Below, piece by piece: positions 21,358-31,518 of a stretch of DNA of 64,000 nt (positions within the stretch are counted from its first letter, which is position 1; every line of letters starts with the position of its first letter). The DNA comes from Burkholderia cenocepacia. GTDB lineage: Bacteria; Pseudomonadota; Gammaproteobacteria; Burkholderiales; Burkholderiaceae. Where the stretch lies: contig NZ_CP060039.1 of NCBI RefSeq assembly GCF_014211915.1, forward strand, positions 1,922,001 to 1,986,000, written 5' to 3'. Under the pieces are notes generated by a model that made no database searches, was not told where the DNA came from, and saw nothing but the letters and a program-made list of their open reading frames with translations. A program made the translations under genes and the position numbers.

Positions 21358-22737
21358 TCACGCGCGGGCCGCGGGCGCGGCTTGCGGTGCGGCGCCAACG
21401 CGCCGCAACAGCGCCGGCAGGTAACGCGCGAGCGTCGCGCCGCGTGCCGCCATGAACAGCAGCAGCGCGAACCAGAGGCCATGATTGCCGAACGTGCCGA
21501 CGGCGGCGAGCGTCGCCGCGACGAAAATCGACAACGACACGACCATCGCGCGCATCAGCGATTGCGTCTGCGTGGCGCCGATGAACACGCCGTCGAGCAG
21601 GAAACCCCAGACCGACACGATCGGCGAGATCGCGGCCCACGGCAGGTAGCGCAGCGCGACGGCGCGGATCTCGGCCTGGTCGGTCAGGCGCGCGACGATC
21701 CAGCCGCCCGCCGCCCAGTAAACGAGCGCGAACAGCAGCGCGCCGAGTGCCGACCAGAACAGCGTGACGCGCACGGCTTGCCGGAAGGCGCGGCGATCGC
21801 GCGCGCCGGCCGCCGCGCCGACGAGCGCCTCGGCCGCATGCGCGAAGCCGTCGAGGCCGTACGCCATGAAGGTCTGGAAATTCAGCAGTAGCGCGTTCGC
21901 GGCGAGCGTCGCGTCGCCTTGTTTTGCGCCGAGATGCGCGAACCAGCCGAACGCGCCGAGCAGGCACAGCGTGCGCAGGAAGATGTCGCGATTGAGCGCG
22001 ATCAGCCGCTTGAGCGCGACGCGGTCGGCAAGCGCGCGTACCGCGAGCGGTGCAAGGCCGCGCGGCCGCAGCCGCCACAGCATCCACGCGCCGAGCGCGA
22101 AACCGCACGCGTCCGCGGTGGCGGTCGCGGCGCCGATGCCGGCGATGCCCCAGCCGAAGCCGTACACGTAGAGCAGCACGGCACCGATGTTCACCGCGTT
22201 GATGAACACCTGCGCGACGAGTGCGAGCCGGACGCGCTGTACGCCCAGCAGGTAGCCGAGCACCACGTAGTTCGCGAGCGCGAACGGTGCGCTCCAGATC
22301 CGTGCGTGGCTGTATGCGAGCGCCGTCGCGCGGACGGCATCGCTGCCGCCGAGCGCGGACAGCGCGAACGACAGCAGCGGCACCTGCAGCGCCAGCACCG
22401 CGGCGCCGAGCGCGAACGCGACGATCAGCGCGCGCAGCAGGTTCAGGCGGATTCCGGCGGCGTCGCCGGCGCCATGCGCCTGCGCGACGAGGCCGGTCGT
22501 CCCCATCCGCAGGAAGCCGAAGCCCCAGAACACGAAATTGAAGAACAGCCCGCCGAGCGCGACGCCGCCGAGATATTGCGTCCCGTCGAGGTGGCCGGCG
22601 ACGGCCGTGTCGACGGCGCCGAGGATCGGCTGGGTCAGGTTCGCAAGGACGATCGGGAACGCGAGCGCGAGGACGCGCCGATGCGTGACGGCGGCCGACG
22701 TGCTGCCGGCCCCGAGCGGTAAGGCGGATTCGGACAT
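21358..22737 (-). CDS. MATE-family efflux transporter (DinF-like)
   Basis: A 459-residue inner-membrane protein with about 12 membrane segments and the MATE pattern LALAFPIVLANLTQPILGAVDTAVAG at the first helix, plus LRMGTTGLVAQAHGAGD. MATE proteins export cationic drugs or metabolites using H+ or Na+. The DinF subgroup is suggested by the GVQRVRLALVAQVFINAVNI region. The start at 22737 gives MSESALPLGAG. It lies 10 bp after the DUF2288-like gene, probably one transcript. Confidence 0.9.
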   Translation of the reverse strand: MSESALPLGAGSTSAAVTHRRVLALAFPIVLANLTQPILGAVDTAVAGHLDGTQYLGGVALGGLFFNFVFWGFGFLRMGTTGLVAQAHGAGDAAGIRLNLLRALIVAFALGAAVLALQVPLLSFALSALGGSDAVRATALAYSHARIWSAPFALANYVVLGYLLGVQRVRLALVAQVFINAVNIGAVLLYVYGFGWGIAGIGAATATADACGFALGAWMLWRLRPRGLAPLAVRALADRVALKRLIALNRDIFLRTLCLLGAFGWFAHLGAKQGDATLAANALLLNFQTFMAYGLDGFAHAAEALVGAAAGARDRRAFRQAVRVTLFWSALGALLFALVYWAAGGWIVARLTDQAEIRAVALRYLPWAAISPIVSVWGFLLDGVFIGATQTQSLMRAMVVSLSIFVAATLAAVGTFGNHGLWFALLLFMAARGATLARYLPALLRRVGAAPQAAPAARA

Positions 22738-22747
22738 GACGGATGCG

Positions 22748-23068
22748 TCAGGCGCGTTCCTGCACGCAGACCCACGGCGAGACGACGACCGCCCACAGCT
22801 CCGGATTGCGCGCCGCGTAGTCGGCGGCGGTTTCGGCCGGCATGCGCGCGACGAGGCCGGACGACAGCCAGCGCGTAACCTGTTCGGCATCGTCGCTGGC
22901 AACCGCTTCCGCGACGCTGACGAGATCGAGGTCGCGCGCGATCGACAGCAGCTTGCCCTGCGCGAAGAAGCGTTCGAGATCGCACCAGTCGATCTTGGCG
23001 GTTTCGCCGAGGAGTTTGGCGTAGAGCGGGCTGTGCGACGCGCCCGCGGCGTGTTGATCAGAGGACAT
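22748..23068 (-). CDS. DUF2288-like protein
   Basis: A 106-residue cytoplasmic protein. The N-terminal part (LYAKLLGETAKIDWCDLERFF AQGKLL) and the end (NPELWAVVVSPWVCVQERA) match what I recall of DUF2288, a small family of unknown function. ATG 23068 (MSSDQHAAGA) is preferred to an in-frame start 10 codons upstream. The MATE gene follows after 10 bp. Confidence 0.75.
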   Translation of the reverse strand: MSSDQHAAGASHSPLYAKLLGETAKIDWCDLERFFAQGKLLSIARDLDLVSVAEAVASDDAEQVTRWLSSGLVARMPAETAADYAARNPELWAVVVSPWVCVQERA

Positions 23069-23140
23069 CGGTTTCTTGGAAAGACTGCGTGGCGCCACTA
23101 TAAACCATCCGGCCGGGCGGGCCGAGCGGCAGCGGGGCGC

Positions 23141-24760
23141 TCACGCGTCGCGCAGCGCGCGCCGGACGATCTTGCCGGTCGCGGTCATCGGCAGGGCGTC
23201 GACGAACGCGATCGCGCGCGGGTACTCGTGGGCGGCGAGCCGCGTGCGCACATGTGCCTGCAGCGCGCCGACGAGCGCGGCGTCGCCGACGTGGCCAGGG
23301 TTCAGCACGACGAACGCCTTGACGATCTCGGTGCGCGTCGCGTCGGGCACGCCGACGACGGCGGCCATCCGCACCGCCGGATGCGTGAGCAGGCAGTCCT
23401 CGATCGGGCCGGGGCCGATCCGGTAACCGGCGCTCGTGATCACGTCGTCGTCGCGGCCGACGAAGCGCACGAAGCCGTCGGCGTCGATCGTGCCCGTATC
23501 GCCGGTGAGCAGGTAGTCGCCCGCGAACTTGTCGCGCGTCGCGTCGGCGTTGCGCCAGTATTCGAGAAACATCACCGGGTCGGGGCGGCGCACCGCGATG
23601 CGGCCTTCGACGCCGGGCGGCAGCGGCGTGCCGTGCGCATCGACGATCGCGACCGCATGACCGGGCACCGCCTTGCCGATCGCGCCGGGCCGCGCATCGA
23701 ACAGCGCCGCGCACGACGACAGCACCATGTTGCATTCGGTTTGCCCGTAGAACTCGTTGATCGTTACGCCGAGCGCATCGCGGCCCCATGCCGTCAGTTC
23801 GGTGCCGAGCGATTCGCCGCCGCTCGCGACCGATTTCAGCGCCAGCGTGTGGCGTTCGCGCGGCGCCACGACGGCGCGCATCAGCTTCAGCGCGGTGGGC
23901 GGCAGAAAGGCGTGGGTGACGCCGTGCCGCGCCATCAGCGCGAACGCCGCGTCGCCGTCGAATTTCTCGAAGCGGTGCGCGAGCACCGGCACGCCGTGAT
24001 GCCATGACGGCAGCAGCACGTCGAGCAACCCGCCGATCCATGCCCAGTCGGCGGGCGTCCAGAACAGGCGCGCGTCGCGCGGGAAGCACTGCTGCGACAT
24101 CTCGACGCCCGGCAGATGGCCGAGCAGCACGCGATGCGCGTGCAGCGCGCCCTTCGGTTTGCCCGTCGTGCCGGACGTGTAGATGATCAGCGCCGGATCG
24201 TCTGCGGCCGTATCCACCGGCACGAAATCCGGCGCCTCGGCGGCGAGCGCCGCATCGTAGCGCAGCACGCCGGGCACGTCGGGCGCATCGTCGCCGATGC
24301 AGTAGACGGTATGCAGCGCCGGCAGTTGCGCGCGCAGCGGCGCGATCTTCGCGTAACCGGCCGAGTCGGTGACGAGCGCGGCCGCCTCGCTGTTCGCGAG
24401 CCGGTACTCGAGCGCATCGACGCCGAACAGCGTGAAGAGCGGTACCGCGATCGCGCCGAACTTGTACGCGGCCAGGTGTGCGATGGCCGTTTCGGGGCCT
24501 TGCGCGAGAAAGATGCCGATCCGGTCGCCGCGCCGCAGGCCGGCACGCGCAAAGCTGTTCGCGAGCCGGTTAGAAGCATGCTTCAGGTCGTCGAACGTGA
24601 GGCGGGAAACGTCGCCTTGCGCCGTTTCGTGGATCAGCGCGACGCGTCCGCTGCCGTCGGCCCATTTGTCGCACACGTCCACGCCGATGTTGTAGCGCGC
24701 CGGAATGTCCCAGCGGAAGCGGGAGAGGAGGTGATCGTAGCGGTCGGCGGCGGGCAGCAT
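23141..24760 (-). CDS. AMP-dependent acyl-CoA synthetase/ligase
   Basis: A 539-residue ANL-superfamily enzyme that activates a carboxylic acid through an acyl-AMP to its CoA ester. Signature motifs: the P-loop-like YTSGTTGKPKGALHAHR, the A5 motif NEFYGQTECNMVLSS, LLTGDTGTIDADG, and the catalytic lysine in LPMTATGKIVRRALRD at the C-terminus. It resembles medium-chain or acetyl-type ligases (RYNIGVDVCDKWADG at the N-terminus is ACS/ACSM-like). The substrate cannot be read from sequence. Confidence 0.88.
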   Translation of the reverse strand: MLPAADRYDHLLSRFRWDIPARYNIGVDVCDKWADGSGRVALIHETAQGDVSRLTFDDLKHASNRLANSFARAGLRRGDRIGIFLAQGPETAIAHLAAYKFGAIAVPLFTLFGVDALEYRLANSEAAALVTDSAGYAKIAPLRAQLPALHTVYCIGDDAPDVPGVLRYDAALAAEAPDFVPVDTAADDPALIIYTSGTTGKPKGALHAHRVLLGHLPGVEMSQQCFPRDARLFWTPADWAWIGGLLDVLLPSWHHGVPVLAHRFEKFDGDAAFALMARHGVTHAFLPPTALKLMRAVVAPRERHTLALKSVASGGESLGTELTAWGRDALGVTINEFYGQTECNMVLSSCAALFDARPGAIGKAVPGHAVAIVDAHGTPLPPGVEGRIAVRRPDPVMFLEYWRNADATRDKFAGDYLLTGDTGTIDADGFVRFVGRDDDVITSAGYRIGPGPIEDCLLTHPAVRMAAVVGVPDATRTEIVKAFVVLNPGHVGDAALVGALQAHVRTRLAAHEYPRAIAFVDALPMTATGKIVRRALRDA

Positions 24761-24937
24761 CGCGTGCTCTCCTGGTGTCGAGCGTGGCGTCGGGTGAACG
24801 GCTTACATCAGGATTTCACGCAGACGAATCCACAATGGTGTTTGCTGATAGGGAATGTTCGGACTCGTCCAATAGGCAAGGCTCAGTGCACGATTCCACA
24901 ATGACGCATAAGATCAAGACAAAACAGTGGTGTGACC

Positions 24938-25057
24938 ATGGATTTGCTTCTGATAGCTGCGGGGTTCAGCCTGATCGGAATCGGGGTGCTGGTGGCGTTT
25001 GCTCGTCACGTCGATCCGTTGTCCGGCCGTTTCACCGGACGTCTGCGCAAGCGCTGA
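24938..25057 (+). CDS. 39-aa putative membrane microprotein
   Basis: A reading frame starting MDLLLIAAGFSLIGIGVLVA and ending GRLRKR. It has one strongly hydrophobic helix (about residues 2-20), a short loop and a basic end, a plausible N-out/C-in single-pass peptide. Upstream bases 24830-24937 are markedly AT-rich for this genome, consistent with a promoter. It stands alone between divergent and convergent neighbours. The ribosome site is weak, so the call is tentative. Confidence 0.45.
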   Translation: MDLLLIAAGFSLIGIGVLVAFARHVDPLSGRFTGRLRKR

Positions 25058-25127
25058 CTTGATGTGTTCCGTTTTCGCCGCGACGACACGCGATGCGCGC
25101 CGGCATCGCGTGTCGTCTGTCGTGCGC

Positions 25128-25829
25128 TCAGCGCGCCGGCAGGTAGCGTGACGGATCGATCGAGCGGCCGCCGTAGCGCAGCTCGAAATGCAGTGCGACA
25201 CGATCGCTGTCGCTGTTGCCCATCTCGGCGATCGATTGCCCTTGTGTGACCGACTGGCCTTCCTTCACCAGCAGCGCGCGATTGTGCGCGTAGGCCGTCA
25301 GGTAATCGGCGTTGTGCTTCAGGATGATCAGGTTGCCGTAGCCGCGCAGCCCGTTACCGGCATAGACCACGACACCCGGCGCGGCCGCGACCACCGGCGT
25401 GCCCGGCGAATTCGCGATGTCGATGCCTTTCGATTTCGAGCCGTCGAACGTGCGCACGACGTTGCCGGCCGCCGGCCAGATCAGCGCAATGCTCGTGGCC
25501 GGCTTCACGGCCGATTCGACCGGTGCGGAAGGCGCCGGGCGCGCACGGCCGGCGCTGCCGGTGCCGGTGGTCGACGGCGTCGATGCGGTGGTCGTGCCGG
25601 GCGGCGGCGCGACGCGCAGCACCTGGCCGACTTCGATCGCATCGGGGTTCGTCATCTGGTTCCAGCGCACGATGCTCTGTACCGACGTGCGGTTGTCGCG
25701 CGCGATCTTGTAGAGCGTGTCGCCACGCTCGACGCGATAGAACCCGGGGCCGACGGGCGCGGAGCCGCACGCGACGAGCAGCGCGGCGCAGGCGGCTGCG
25801 AAGAGTCGCTTCGTTGTTGTTCCGAACAT
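25128..25829 (-). CDS. NlpD-like LysM/LytM lipoprotein (amidase activator type)
   Basis: A 233-residue lipoprotein: lipobox LLVAC at about residue 20, a LysM domain (YRVERGDTLYKIARDNRTSV), a Pro/Thr/Ser linker, and a C-terminal M23/LytM domain. The LytM core reads SKGIDIANSPG, where active enzymes carry a histidine before GID, so the zinc site looks degenerate as in NlpD and EnvC. Those proteins activate cell-wall amidases at the septum rather than cutting peptidoglycan. This copy is not beside rpoS, where the usual nlpD sits, so it may be a paralogue. Confidence 0.88.
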   Translation of the reverse strand: MFGTTTKRLFAAACAALLVACGSAPVGPGFYRVERGDTLYKIARDNRTSVQSIVRWNQMTNPDAIEVGQVLRVAPPPGTTTASTPSTTGTGSAGRARPAPSAPVESAVKPATSIALIWPAAGNVVRTFDGSKSKGIDIANSPGTPVVAAAPGVVVYAGNGLRGYGNLIILKHNADYLTAYAHNRALLVKEGQSVTQGQSIAEMGNSDSDRVALHFELRYGGRSIDPSRYLPAR

Positions 25830-25960
25830 TGAACCTCGCAAGACCCTGCCGCGCGTGACGCGGCAGGCAACACAAAACGTCCGATTTTAACGGGTTCGAC
25901 CCGCGCACCGCAGTTTCGGGCGCTGGCGCTGCTGTCGCGCCCGCATCGGTGCGGGTCGAA

Positions 25961-26872
25961 TCAGCCGGCCAGCGGGGTCACGCGGATTCGCAGCGTGGCC
26001 GTTTCGGTCGCACCCGGCGCGAGCGTGCGCAGCCCGAGGCCGTTGTGGATCGCATCGGGCAGGCCGAGCCACGGCTCGACGCAATAGAAGTCCGAATCCG
26101 GCTTTTCGGTCCAGGTGGTGACCGCGTACCACGGGATCGAGCCTGGCACGTCCAGCGCGATCTCGATCGTGCGGCGGCGGCCCGGCATCACGATGCGCAC
26201 TGGCGTGGACGGCGTACCGTCGAGGCAGTGGAAGCGGTCGAGGATGTCCGGATCGTCGAGGCGGTAGCGGGCTTCACCTGGTTCGGGCGGGCTGATCGAG
26301 CCGTCCGCGCGCTGCTGGCAACGGCGGGTCGGCGGCAACTCGAGGAGGGTGTCGGCCCGCTCGCCGTGCGGCAGCGCGAAGTAGAAATGGTGGCCGGCGT
26401 AGTAGGGCAGCGGCGTGTCGCCGCGATTGGTCGTCGTCAGCGCGACGTCGAGCGTATGCGCGTCGGCCAGCCGGTACGTGATGTCGAACCGGAAATCGAA
26501 CGGGTAACTCGCGCGCAGCGCGTCGTTCGCGTCGAGCGTCATCGACAGCGCGGCGCCGTCGGCCGACGGCTGCGCGTCGAACGGCAGATCGCGCGCGAAG
26601 CCGTGCATCGGCAAGTCGCGGACCACGCCGGCGGCGTCGCGCCAGCGGCCGATCTCGCCGTCGACGCGGTGGCGGCCGAGGAACGGGAACAGCAGCGGAT
26701 TGCCGCCGCGCACGCGGGCGAGGTTGCTCCAGTCGGCGGTTTCCGGCCAGAAGATCACCGGTTCGCCATCGACGTGCCAGGACAGCAGGCGGCCGCCGAA
26801 TTGCGGGGCGACCCGGACGAGCGACGGGCCGGCGTGAAGTTCGTGAATGTCGTGTTGCTGGAAGATCGGCAT
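25961..26872 (-). CDS. aldose 1-epimerase family protein
   Basis: A 303-residue galactose-mutarotase-like beta-sandwich. The pattern APQFGGRLLSWHVDG, GGNPLLFPFLGR, the histidine in LPMHGFARDLPF, YYAGHHFYFALP and the catalytic-glutamate segment YCVEPWLGLPDAIHNG fit the family. It would interconvert alpha and beta anomers of a sugar or sugar phosphate. The ATG at 26872 gives MPIFQQHDIHEL; upstream in-frame residues look non-coding. Confidence 0.88.
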   Translation of the reverse strand: MPIFQQHDIHELHAGPSLVRVAPQFGGRLLSWHVDGEPVIFWPETADWSNLARVRGGNPLLFPFLGRHRVDGEIGRWRDAAGVVRDLPMHGFARDLPFDAQPSADGAALSMTLDANDALRASYPFDFRFDITYRLADAHTLDVALTTTNRGDTPLPYYAGHHFYFALPHGERADTLLELPPTRRCQQRADGSISPPEPGEARYRLDDPDILDRFHCLDGTPSTPVRIVMPGRRRTIEIALDVPGSIPWYAVTTWTEKPDSDFYCVEPWLGLPDAIHNGLGLRTLAPGATETATLRIRVTPLAG

Positions 26873-27043
26873 GGCGAATCGGGTTGGGCGGGTGACGGGA
26901 GCAACGGGCGTTCCATTATCGGGCCGCAGCCGGTCGGGGAAAACCCTTCTCGGGAAACTGCGAGTTTTTAACATTGTCGACGGTCGGGATAATGCCTCTA
27001 AACCGGTGATGTTGCCGGGTCATGACACTTCGTGGAGGGGGCC

Positions 27044-27130
27044 ATGGATCTGGCAATGGCAATGGGAATCGCACTGTTCGGCATGTTTACCGGCAGCACG
27101 GTATTATTTTTCTATCAGCTCGGCCGCTGA
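27044..27130 (+). CDS. 28-aa membrane microprotein
   Basis: A tiny gene: it begins MDLAMAMGIALFGMFTGSTV and ends LFFYQLGR. A good ribosome site (GTGGAGGGGG) ends three bases before ATG 27044, and a textbook terminator begins 25 bp after the stop. The peptide is almost all one membrane helix with a C-terminal Arg. The neat gene-terminator unit makes it more likely real than its length alone would suggest. Confidence 0.6.
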   Translation: MDLAMAMGIALFGMFTGSTVLFFYQLGR

Positions 27131-27155
27131 CGGCAATTTCTGCCGAAGTCGACAG

Positions 27156-27182
27156 GCCCGCCATGCAAATGGCGGGCTTTTT
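27156..27182 (+). terminator. intrinsic terminator after the 28-aa gene
   Basis: A perfect 9-bp stem (GCCCGCCAT 27156-27164, ATGGCGGGC 27169-27177) with a GCAA tetraloop and T run. It defines a short transcription unit between the epimerase and uppP. Confidence 0.92.
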
Positions 27183-27351
27183 GCTTTCTGGGCGCTTACA
27201 AATTGCAAGCGTTTGTGTGCAGCGCCGCAATATCCTGCCAAATGCCTTGGCGCAGTAATCCGGGCTCGGCATAATCGGGGCGCGTTTTCCAGGACGCGCA
27301 TCGCGTCGTCCGCCTTCCTTCCCGCTTAATCTTCACTAAAAGGACCGACGC

Positions 27352-28182
27352 GTGAGCCTCTGGTTTCTGGTATTCCTGAGCGTCCTGCAGGGCGTCACCG
27401 AACTCTTCCCCGTCAGCAGCCTTGGCCATACGCTGCTCGTGCCGGCGCTGTTCGGCATGCACATCGACAAGCACGCGCCGCAACTGCTGCCGTTCCTCGT
27501 CGCACTCCACCTCGGCACCGCGCTGGCGCTGCTGTGGTATTTCCGCGCGCGCTGGATCGCGCTGATCGGCGGTTTCTTCGCGCAGCTCGGCGGCCGCAAG
27601 AACGACGACGGCCACCTGATGTGGGCGCTGATCATCGGCACGATCCCGACCGGCATCGTCGGGCTGCTGCTCGAGAAGCGCATCGAGCGCGTGTTTCACG
27701 ATCTGCGGATCGTCGCGATCGCGCTGATCGTCAACGGCGTGTTGCTGTGGCTCGGCGATCGCATCCAGCGCAGCCGCGCGCATCAGGCGCCCGAGAAAAT
27801 GACGTTCAAGCAGGCGTTCTTCGTGGGGCTCGCGCAGATCGGCGCGCTGATTCCGGGCTTCTCGCGCAGCGGGCTGACGATGATTGCCGGCAATGTGGCC
27901 GGGCTGACGGCGGAAAAGGCGGCGGAATTCTCGTTTCTGCTCGGCACGCCGATCATCTTTGCCGCGGGCGTGCTCGAACTGCCGAAGCTGTTCCATGCGC
28001 GCGACCAGCTCGCGGACGCGCTGCTCGGCGGCGTGCTGACGGCGATCGCCGCGTACCTGAGCGTGCGGTTCCTGATGCGCTATTTCGAAGGGCGCGGCCG
28101 GCTCGCGTCGTTCGGCGTGTATTGCGTGATCGCCGGCGTGTTCTGTCTCGGCTGGTTCATGCTGCATCCGCAGCCGGTTTGA
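27352..28182 (+). CDS. uppP: undecaprenyl-diphosphatase UppP (BacA)
   Basis: A 276-residue polytopic membrane enzyme that dephosphorylates undecaprenyl diphosphate to recycle the lipid carrier of peptidoglycan and polysaccharide synthesis. The two signature loops are seen: [14 protein letters not shown] near the N-terminus and [16 protein letters not shown] in the middle. Both differ slightly from the E. coli forms (FLPVSSTGH, PGTSRSG), so a paralogue with special use is possible. The start is GTG 27352, after AAAGGACC. Confidence 0.93.
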
Positions 28183-28224
28183 TGCGGCGGCGCCGATCTC
28201 GCGTGATCTGGCGCGATGATCGGG

Positions 28225-28230
28225 TATAAT
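28225..28230 (+). promoter_or_regulatory. possible -10 box (TATAAT) ahead of tRNA-Arg
   Basis: A perfect TATAAT sits 113 bp before the tRNA, in a genome where that hexamer is rare. No good -35 is seen at 17 bp. A long leader with two hairpins would precede the tRNA. Confidence 0.35.
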
Positions 28231-28342
28231 TTCGGGCTCGGCTTCGTGTCGGGCCCGTTTTGTTTCGGGGCTTTGAGTTGTTGTTGCTCAAAACCCCGAT
28301 GCCGAATGCGGTCCGTGTCAGGCCATGTCTTTTCTCCCCCGA

Positions 28343-28419
28343 CCGCCCTTAGCTCAGTTGGATAGAGCAACGGCCTTCTAAGCCGTAGGTCACACGTTCG
28401 AATCGTGTAGGGCGGGCCA
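28343..28419 (+). tRNA. tRNA-Arg (anticodon TCT)
   Basis: A complete 77-nt cloverleaf: acceptor CCGCCCT/AGGGCGG, D arm AGCTCAGTTGGATAGAGC, anticodon stem ACGGC/GCCGT with loop CTTCTAA, T arm CACAC-GTTCGAAT-CGTGT region, discriminator G and encoded CCA. Anticodon UCU reads AGA/AGG. Confidence 0.97.
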
Positions 28420-28470
28420 GTTTGATCACTGGGCGATCTTCCCGGGGCCACCCCGGATTACGCGAGCGCA

Positions 28471-30288
28471 TCACTCCACCGTCACCGATTTCGCGAGATT
28501 CCTCGGCTTGTCGATATCCGCGCCGCGCAAGCACGCCGCGTGATACGCGAGCAACTGCAACGGCACGACGTGCAGAATCGGCGACAGCAACCCGTAATAA
28601 TCCGGCATCCGCAATACCGACACGCCTTCGCCGTTGTCGATCCGCGTATCGGCATCCGCGAACACGTAAAGCTGCCCGCCGCGCGCCCGCACCTCCTGCA
28701 TGTTCGACTTGAGCTTTTCGAGCAGCGCATCGTTCGGCGCGATCGTCGCAACGGGCATCGTGTGCGTGACGAGCGCGAGCGGCCCGTGTTTGAGCTCGCC
28801 CGCCGGGTACGCTTCCGCGTGGATATACGAAATCTCCTTCAGCTTCAACGCGCCTTCGAGCGCGATCGGGTAGTGCAGCCCGCGCCCGAGAAACAGCGCG
28901 TTTTCATGCTGCGAGAATTCCGCCGCCCAGCGCGCGATCTGCGACTCCAGCCCCAGCACGTCTTCGAGCGCGCCGGGCAGGCGCCGCAACTGCGTCGTAT
29001 AGCGCGCGAGTTGCGCATCGTCGACGTAGCCGCGCAGTCGCCCGAGCGTCACCGCGAGAATGAACAGCGCGACGAGCTGCGTCGTGAACGCCTTGGTCGA
29101 CGCGACGCCGATTTCCGGGCCGGCCCGCGTCAGGAAGCGCAGTCCGGTCTGGCGCATCATCGCGCTGGTCGGCACATTGCAGATCGCCAGCGTGTCGATG
29201 TGGCCGAGCGCCTGCGCGTACTTGAGGGCGGCGAGCGTGTCTGCGGTCTCGCCGGATTGCGACACGCTGACCACCAGCGTATTCGGCGTCGCGAGCGCGT
29301 CGCTGTAACGGTATTCGCTCGCAATCTCGACCTGCGCGGGGATGCGTGCGATCGTCTCGAGCCAGCGGCGTGCGGTCAGGCCGGAGTAGTGGCTCGTGCC
29401 GCACGCGAGGATCAGCACGTTGTCGATCTGCTCGAACGCGCGCGCGGCGTCCGGGCCGAATACGGCGGGATCGAACAGCCCGGCATCGGGGATCGTCGCG
29501 GCCACGGCCTGCGGCTGCTCGAAAATTTCCTTCTGCATGAAGTGCCGGTAGGGGCCGAGCTCGACCACGCCCTGCGCGGACGAAATGGTTTGTATCGCGC
29601 GTTCGATCGGCGCGCCGGTGCGATCGAGTACCCGCACGCCGCCCGGCGTCAGCTCGACGATGTCGCCTTCCTCGAGAAAGATGAAGCGGTCGGTGATGCC
29701 GGCGAGCGCGAGCGCGTCGGACGCGAGAAAGCATTCGCCGTCCTTCACGCCGACGACGAGCGGCGAGCCGGCCCGTGCGCCGATCAGCCGCTGCGGCTCG
29801 TGCTTGCTGAACACCGCGATCGCGTAGGCGCCGTGCAGTTGCGAGGTCGCATCGCGCACGGCGGCGAGCAGGTCGCCTCGATACTTGCTGTGGATCAGAT
29901 GCGCGACCACCTCGGTGTCGGTCTGTCCGTCGAATTCGTAGTGCTCGTCGGACAGTTGCTTGCGCAACGTTTCATGGTTCTCGATGATGCCGTTGTGCAC
30001 CAGCGCGATTTCGTCGCGCGAGAAGATCGGATGCGCGTTGCACGTCGCGGGCGCGCCGTGGGTTGCCCAGCGCGTGTGCGCGATGCCGGTGTTGCCGGCG
30101 AGGCCGGCGCTGCGCACGTGGGCGTCGAGATCGGCGACGCGCGACATGCTGCGCTCGCGGCGTGCCTGGCCGTCGACGACGGTCGCCACTCCGCATGAAT
30201 CGTAGCCGCGATATTCGAGGCGGCGCAAACCTTCGATCAGAATCGGGACGATATCCCGTTGCGCGACCGCGCCGACGATGCCACACAT
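28471..30288 (-). CDS. glmS: glutamine-fructose-6-phosphate aminotransferase GlmS
   Basis: Makes glucosamine-6-phosphate from fructose-6-phosphate and glutamine, the entry to UDP-GlcNAc. It has 605 residues. The N-terminal glutaminase starts MCGIVGAV with the catalytic Cys2, and TRWATHG is seen. Two SIS domains follow ([39 protein letters not shown]), and the end is the diagnostic KSVTVE. It is the last gene of the minus-strand run from the polysaccharide locus, 49 bp after the preceding gene. A housekeeping or a locus-dedicated copy cannot be told apart here. Confidence 0.96.
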   Translation of the reverse strand: MCGIVGAVAQRDIVPILIEGLRRLEYRGYDSCGVATVVDGQARRERSMSRVADLDAHVRSAGLAGNTGIAHTRWATHGAPATCNAHPIFSRDEIALVHNGIIENHETLRKQLSDEHYEFDGQTDTEVVAHLIHSKYRGDLLAAVRDATSQLHGAYAIAVFSKHEPQRLIGARAGSPLVVGVKDGECFLASDALALAGITDRFIFLEEGDIVELTPGGVRVLDRTGAPIERAIQTISSAQGVVELGPYRHFMQKEIFEQPQAVAATIPDAGLFDPAVFGPDAARAFEQIDNVLILACGTSHYSGLTARRWLETIARIPAQVEIASEYRYSDALATPNTLVVSVSQSGETADTLAALKYAQALGHIDTLAICNVPTSAMMRQTGLRFLTRAGPEIGVASTKAFTTQLVALFILAVTLGRLRGYVDDAQLARYTTQLRRLPGALEDVLGLESQIARWAAEFSQHENALFLGRGLHYPIALEGALKLKEISYIHAEAYPAGELKHGPLALVTHTMPVATIAPNDALLEKLKSNMQEVRARGGQLYVFADADTRIDNGEGVSVLRMPDYYGLLSPILHVVPLQLLAYHAACLRGADIDKPRNLAKSVTVE

Positions 30289-30337
30289 GACACGTCTCCT
30301 TCCCAGTAGATTTCCCCGGACCGTGCGCACGCGTGGA

Positions 30338-31426
30338 TCAGCGTGACGCGGTCTCCGTTGTCGCCGCCGTCGTGAAGCCGCATCGAGCGGGTGCGACCGG
30401 GTCGGCCATCCGGCTTTCGAATGCCAGGTAAAGCGCCTCCTCCAGTACGTTCCAGTGCGCGCCGTGCCGGTACGGGCCCGATCGTGCATGCCAGCACGCG
30501 ACCGTGTTCATGTCGTTCATCTTGAATGCGACCAGTGCGATCAAGCCCCACGGATAATCGGAGCTGGCGAGTTGCAGCCAGGTCTTGCCGTACTTCTGCA
30601 TCCACTGCGCATAGATCGTCTCGTTCGATTGCTGGGGAACCTGAATGCCGGAAAGAAGCGGAAAGACCTGCGCGACTTTCGCCGGATAGAACGTCGTGTC
30701 GCTGATGCGCTGCGTGCTCGCGCGAAAGCCGGACTGCGTGCCGCGCCAGAACACCTTCAGGATCGCGGACGCGAGCCGGTCGGCGCGCTGGCTCCACGGG
30801 CCGGCGCGCGTGGCGTCGCCATGCCGCACGTAATACGCGGCGAGCGCCTGGAACGCGCTGTGGACCTCGACGTTGTCCATCAGCAGCGCGACATGCAGCG
30901 TCGACGAGATCTGATAGACGCCCGCGGGCTTGCCGAGCAGCGCGTCCAGGTGCGCGGCCGCGCGATCGAGGCTGAGTTCCCATGCGGCGGGCAGACCCTC
31001 GGGCGGTGCGAAGCGCGCGAGCAGCTCGATCCAGGTCGCCATCATCGCATCGTCGGCGTCGGCTTCGGCGCATGAGCTGTACTGGCCGCTCTTCACGCAG
31101 TAGCGATCGAACCCGCCGTCCGGGCGCTGGCGCGGCAGCAGCCACGCGATCCAGGCGAGCGCGGCCTGATGGGCGTCGAGCCCGGCGTCGGCGGCGCCGA
31201 GCAGCGCCTTCGCCGCGAAATAAGGATCGATGCCGGCGCCGTTCAGGCGCACGGTGATCGCGCCGTCGGGGCGTTGGTAGAGTCCGTTGAGCTGGAGTTC
31301 GGCGGCACTCGCCTGCAGCGCGACGCCGCACGCGGCGACACAGCAGGCGACGCACCAGAGGCGGCATAGCCGGGCGGTGGCCGCCACGCGTGCGCGTGCG
31401 GCCGGGAAAAGCGCGGGCCGGTTCAT
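30338..31426 (-). CDS. secreted alpha/alpha-toroid, glycosidase-like protein
   Basis: A 362-residue protein with an N-terminal signal (long basic start, then [17 protein letters not shown]). The mature part is helical with repeated hairpins and resembles six-hairpin glycosidases: [29 protein letters not shown] (about 121-136) with clustered acidic residues like GH8-type catalytic sites, [17 protein letters not shown] and [16 protein letters not shown]. It may trim or release the polymer made by this locus. The family assignment is by pattern only. Confidence 0.6.
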   Translation of the reverse strand: MNRPALFPAARARVAATARLCRLWCVACCVAACGVALQASAAELQLNGLYQRPDGAITVRLNGAGIDPYFAAKALLGAADAGLDAHQAALAWIAWLLPRQRPDGGFDRYCVKSGQYSSCAEADADDAMMATWIELLARFAPPEGLPAAWELSLDRAAAHLDALLGKPAGVYQISSTLHVALLMDNVEVHSAFQALAAYYVRHGDATRAGPWSQRADRLASAILKVFWRGTQSGFRASTQRISDTTFYPAKVAQVFPLLSGIQVPQQSNETIYAQWMQKYGKTWLQLASSDYPWGLIALVAFKMNDMNTVACWHARSGPYRHGAHWNVLEEALYLAFESRMADPVAPARCGFTTAATTETASR

Positions 31427-31518
31427 GATGGGGGGCTCCTGCGCGATGGTCCTGCGCAAATCCCGCCGCGCGCGGCGTTGGCCGCGCCGCGCGCCGGCGG
31501 GTGGGTCGATGTCGCGGC

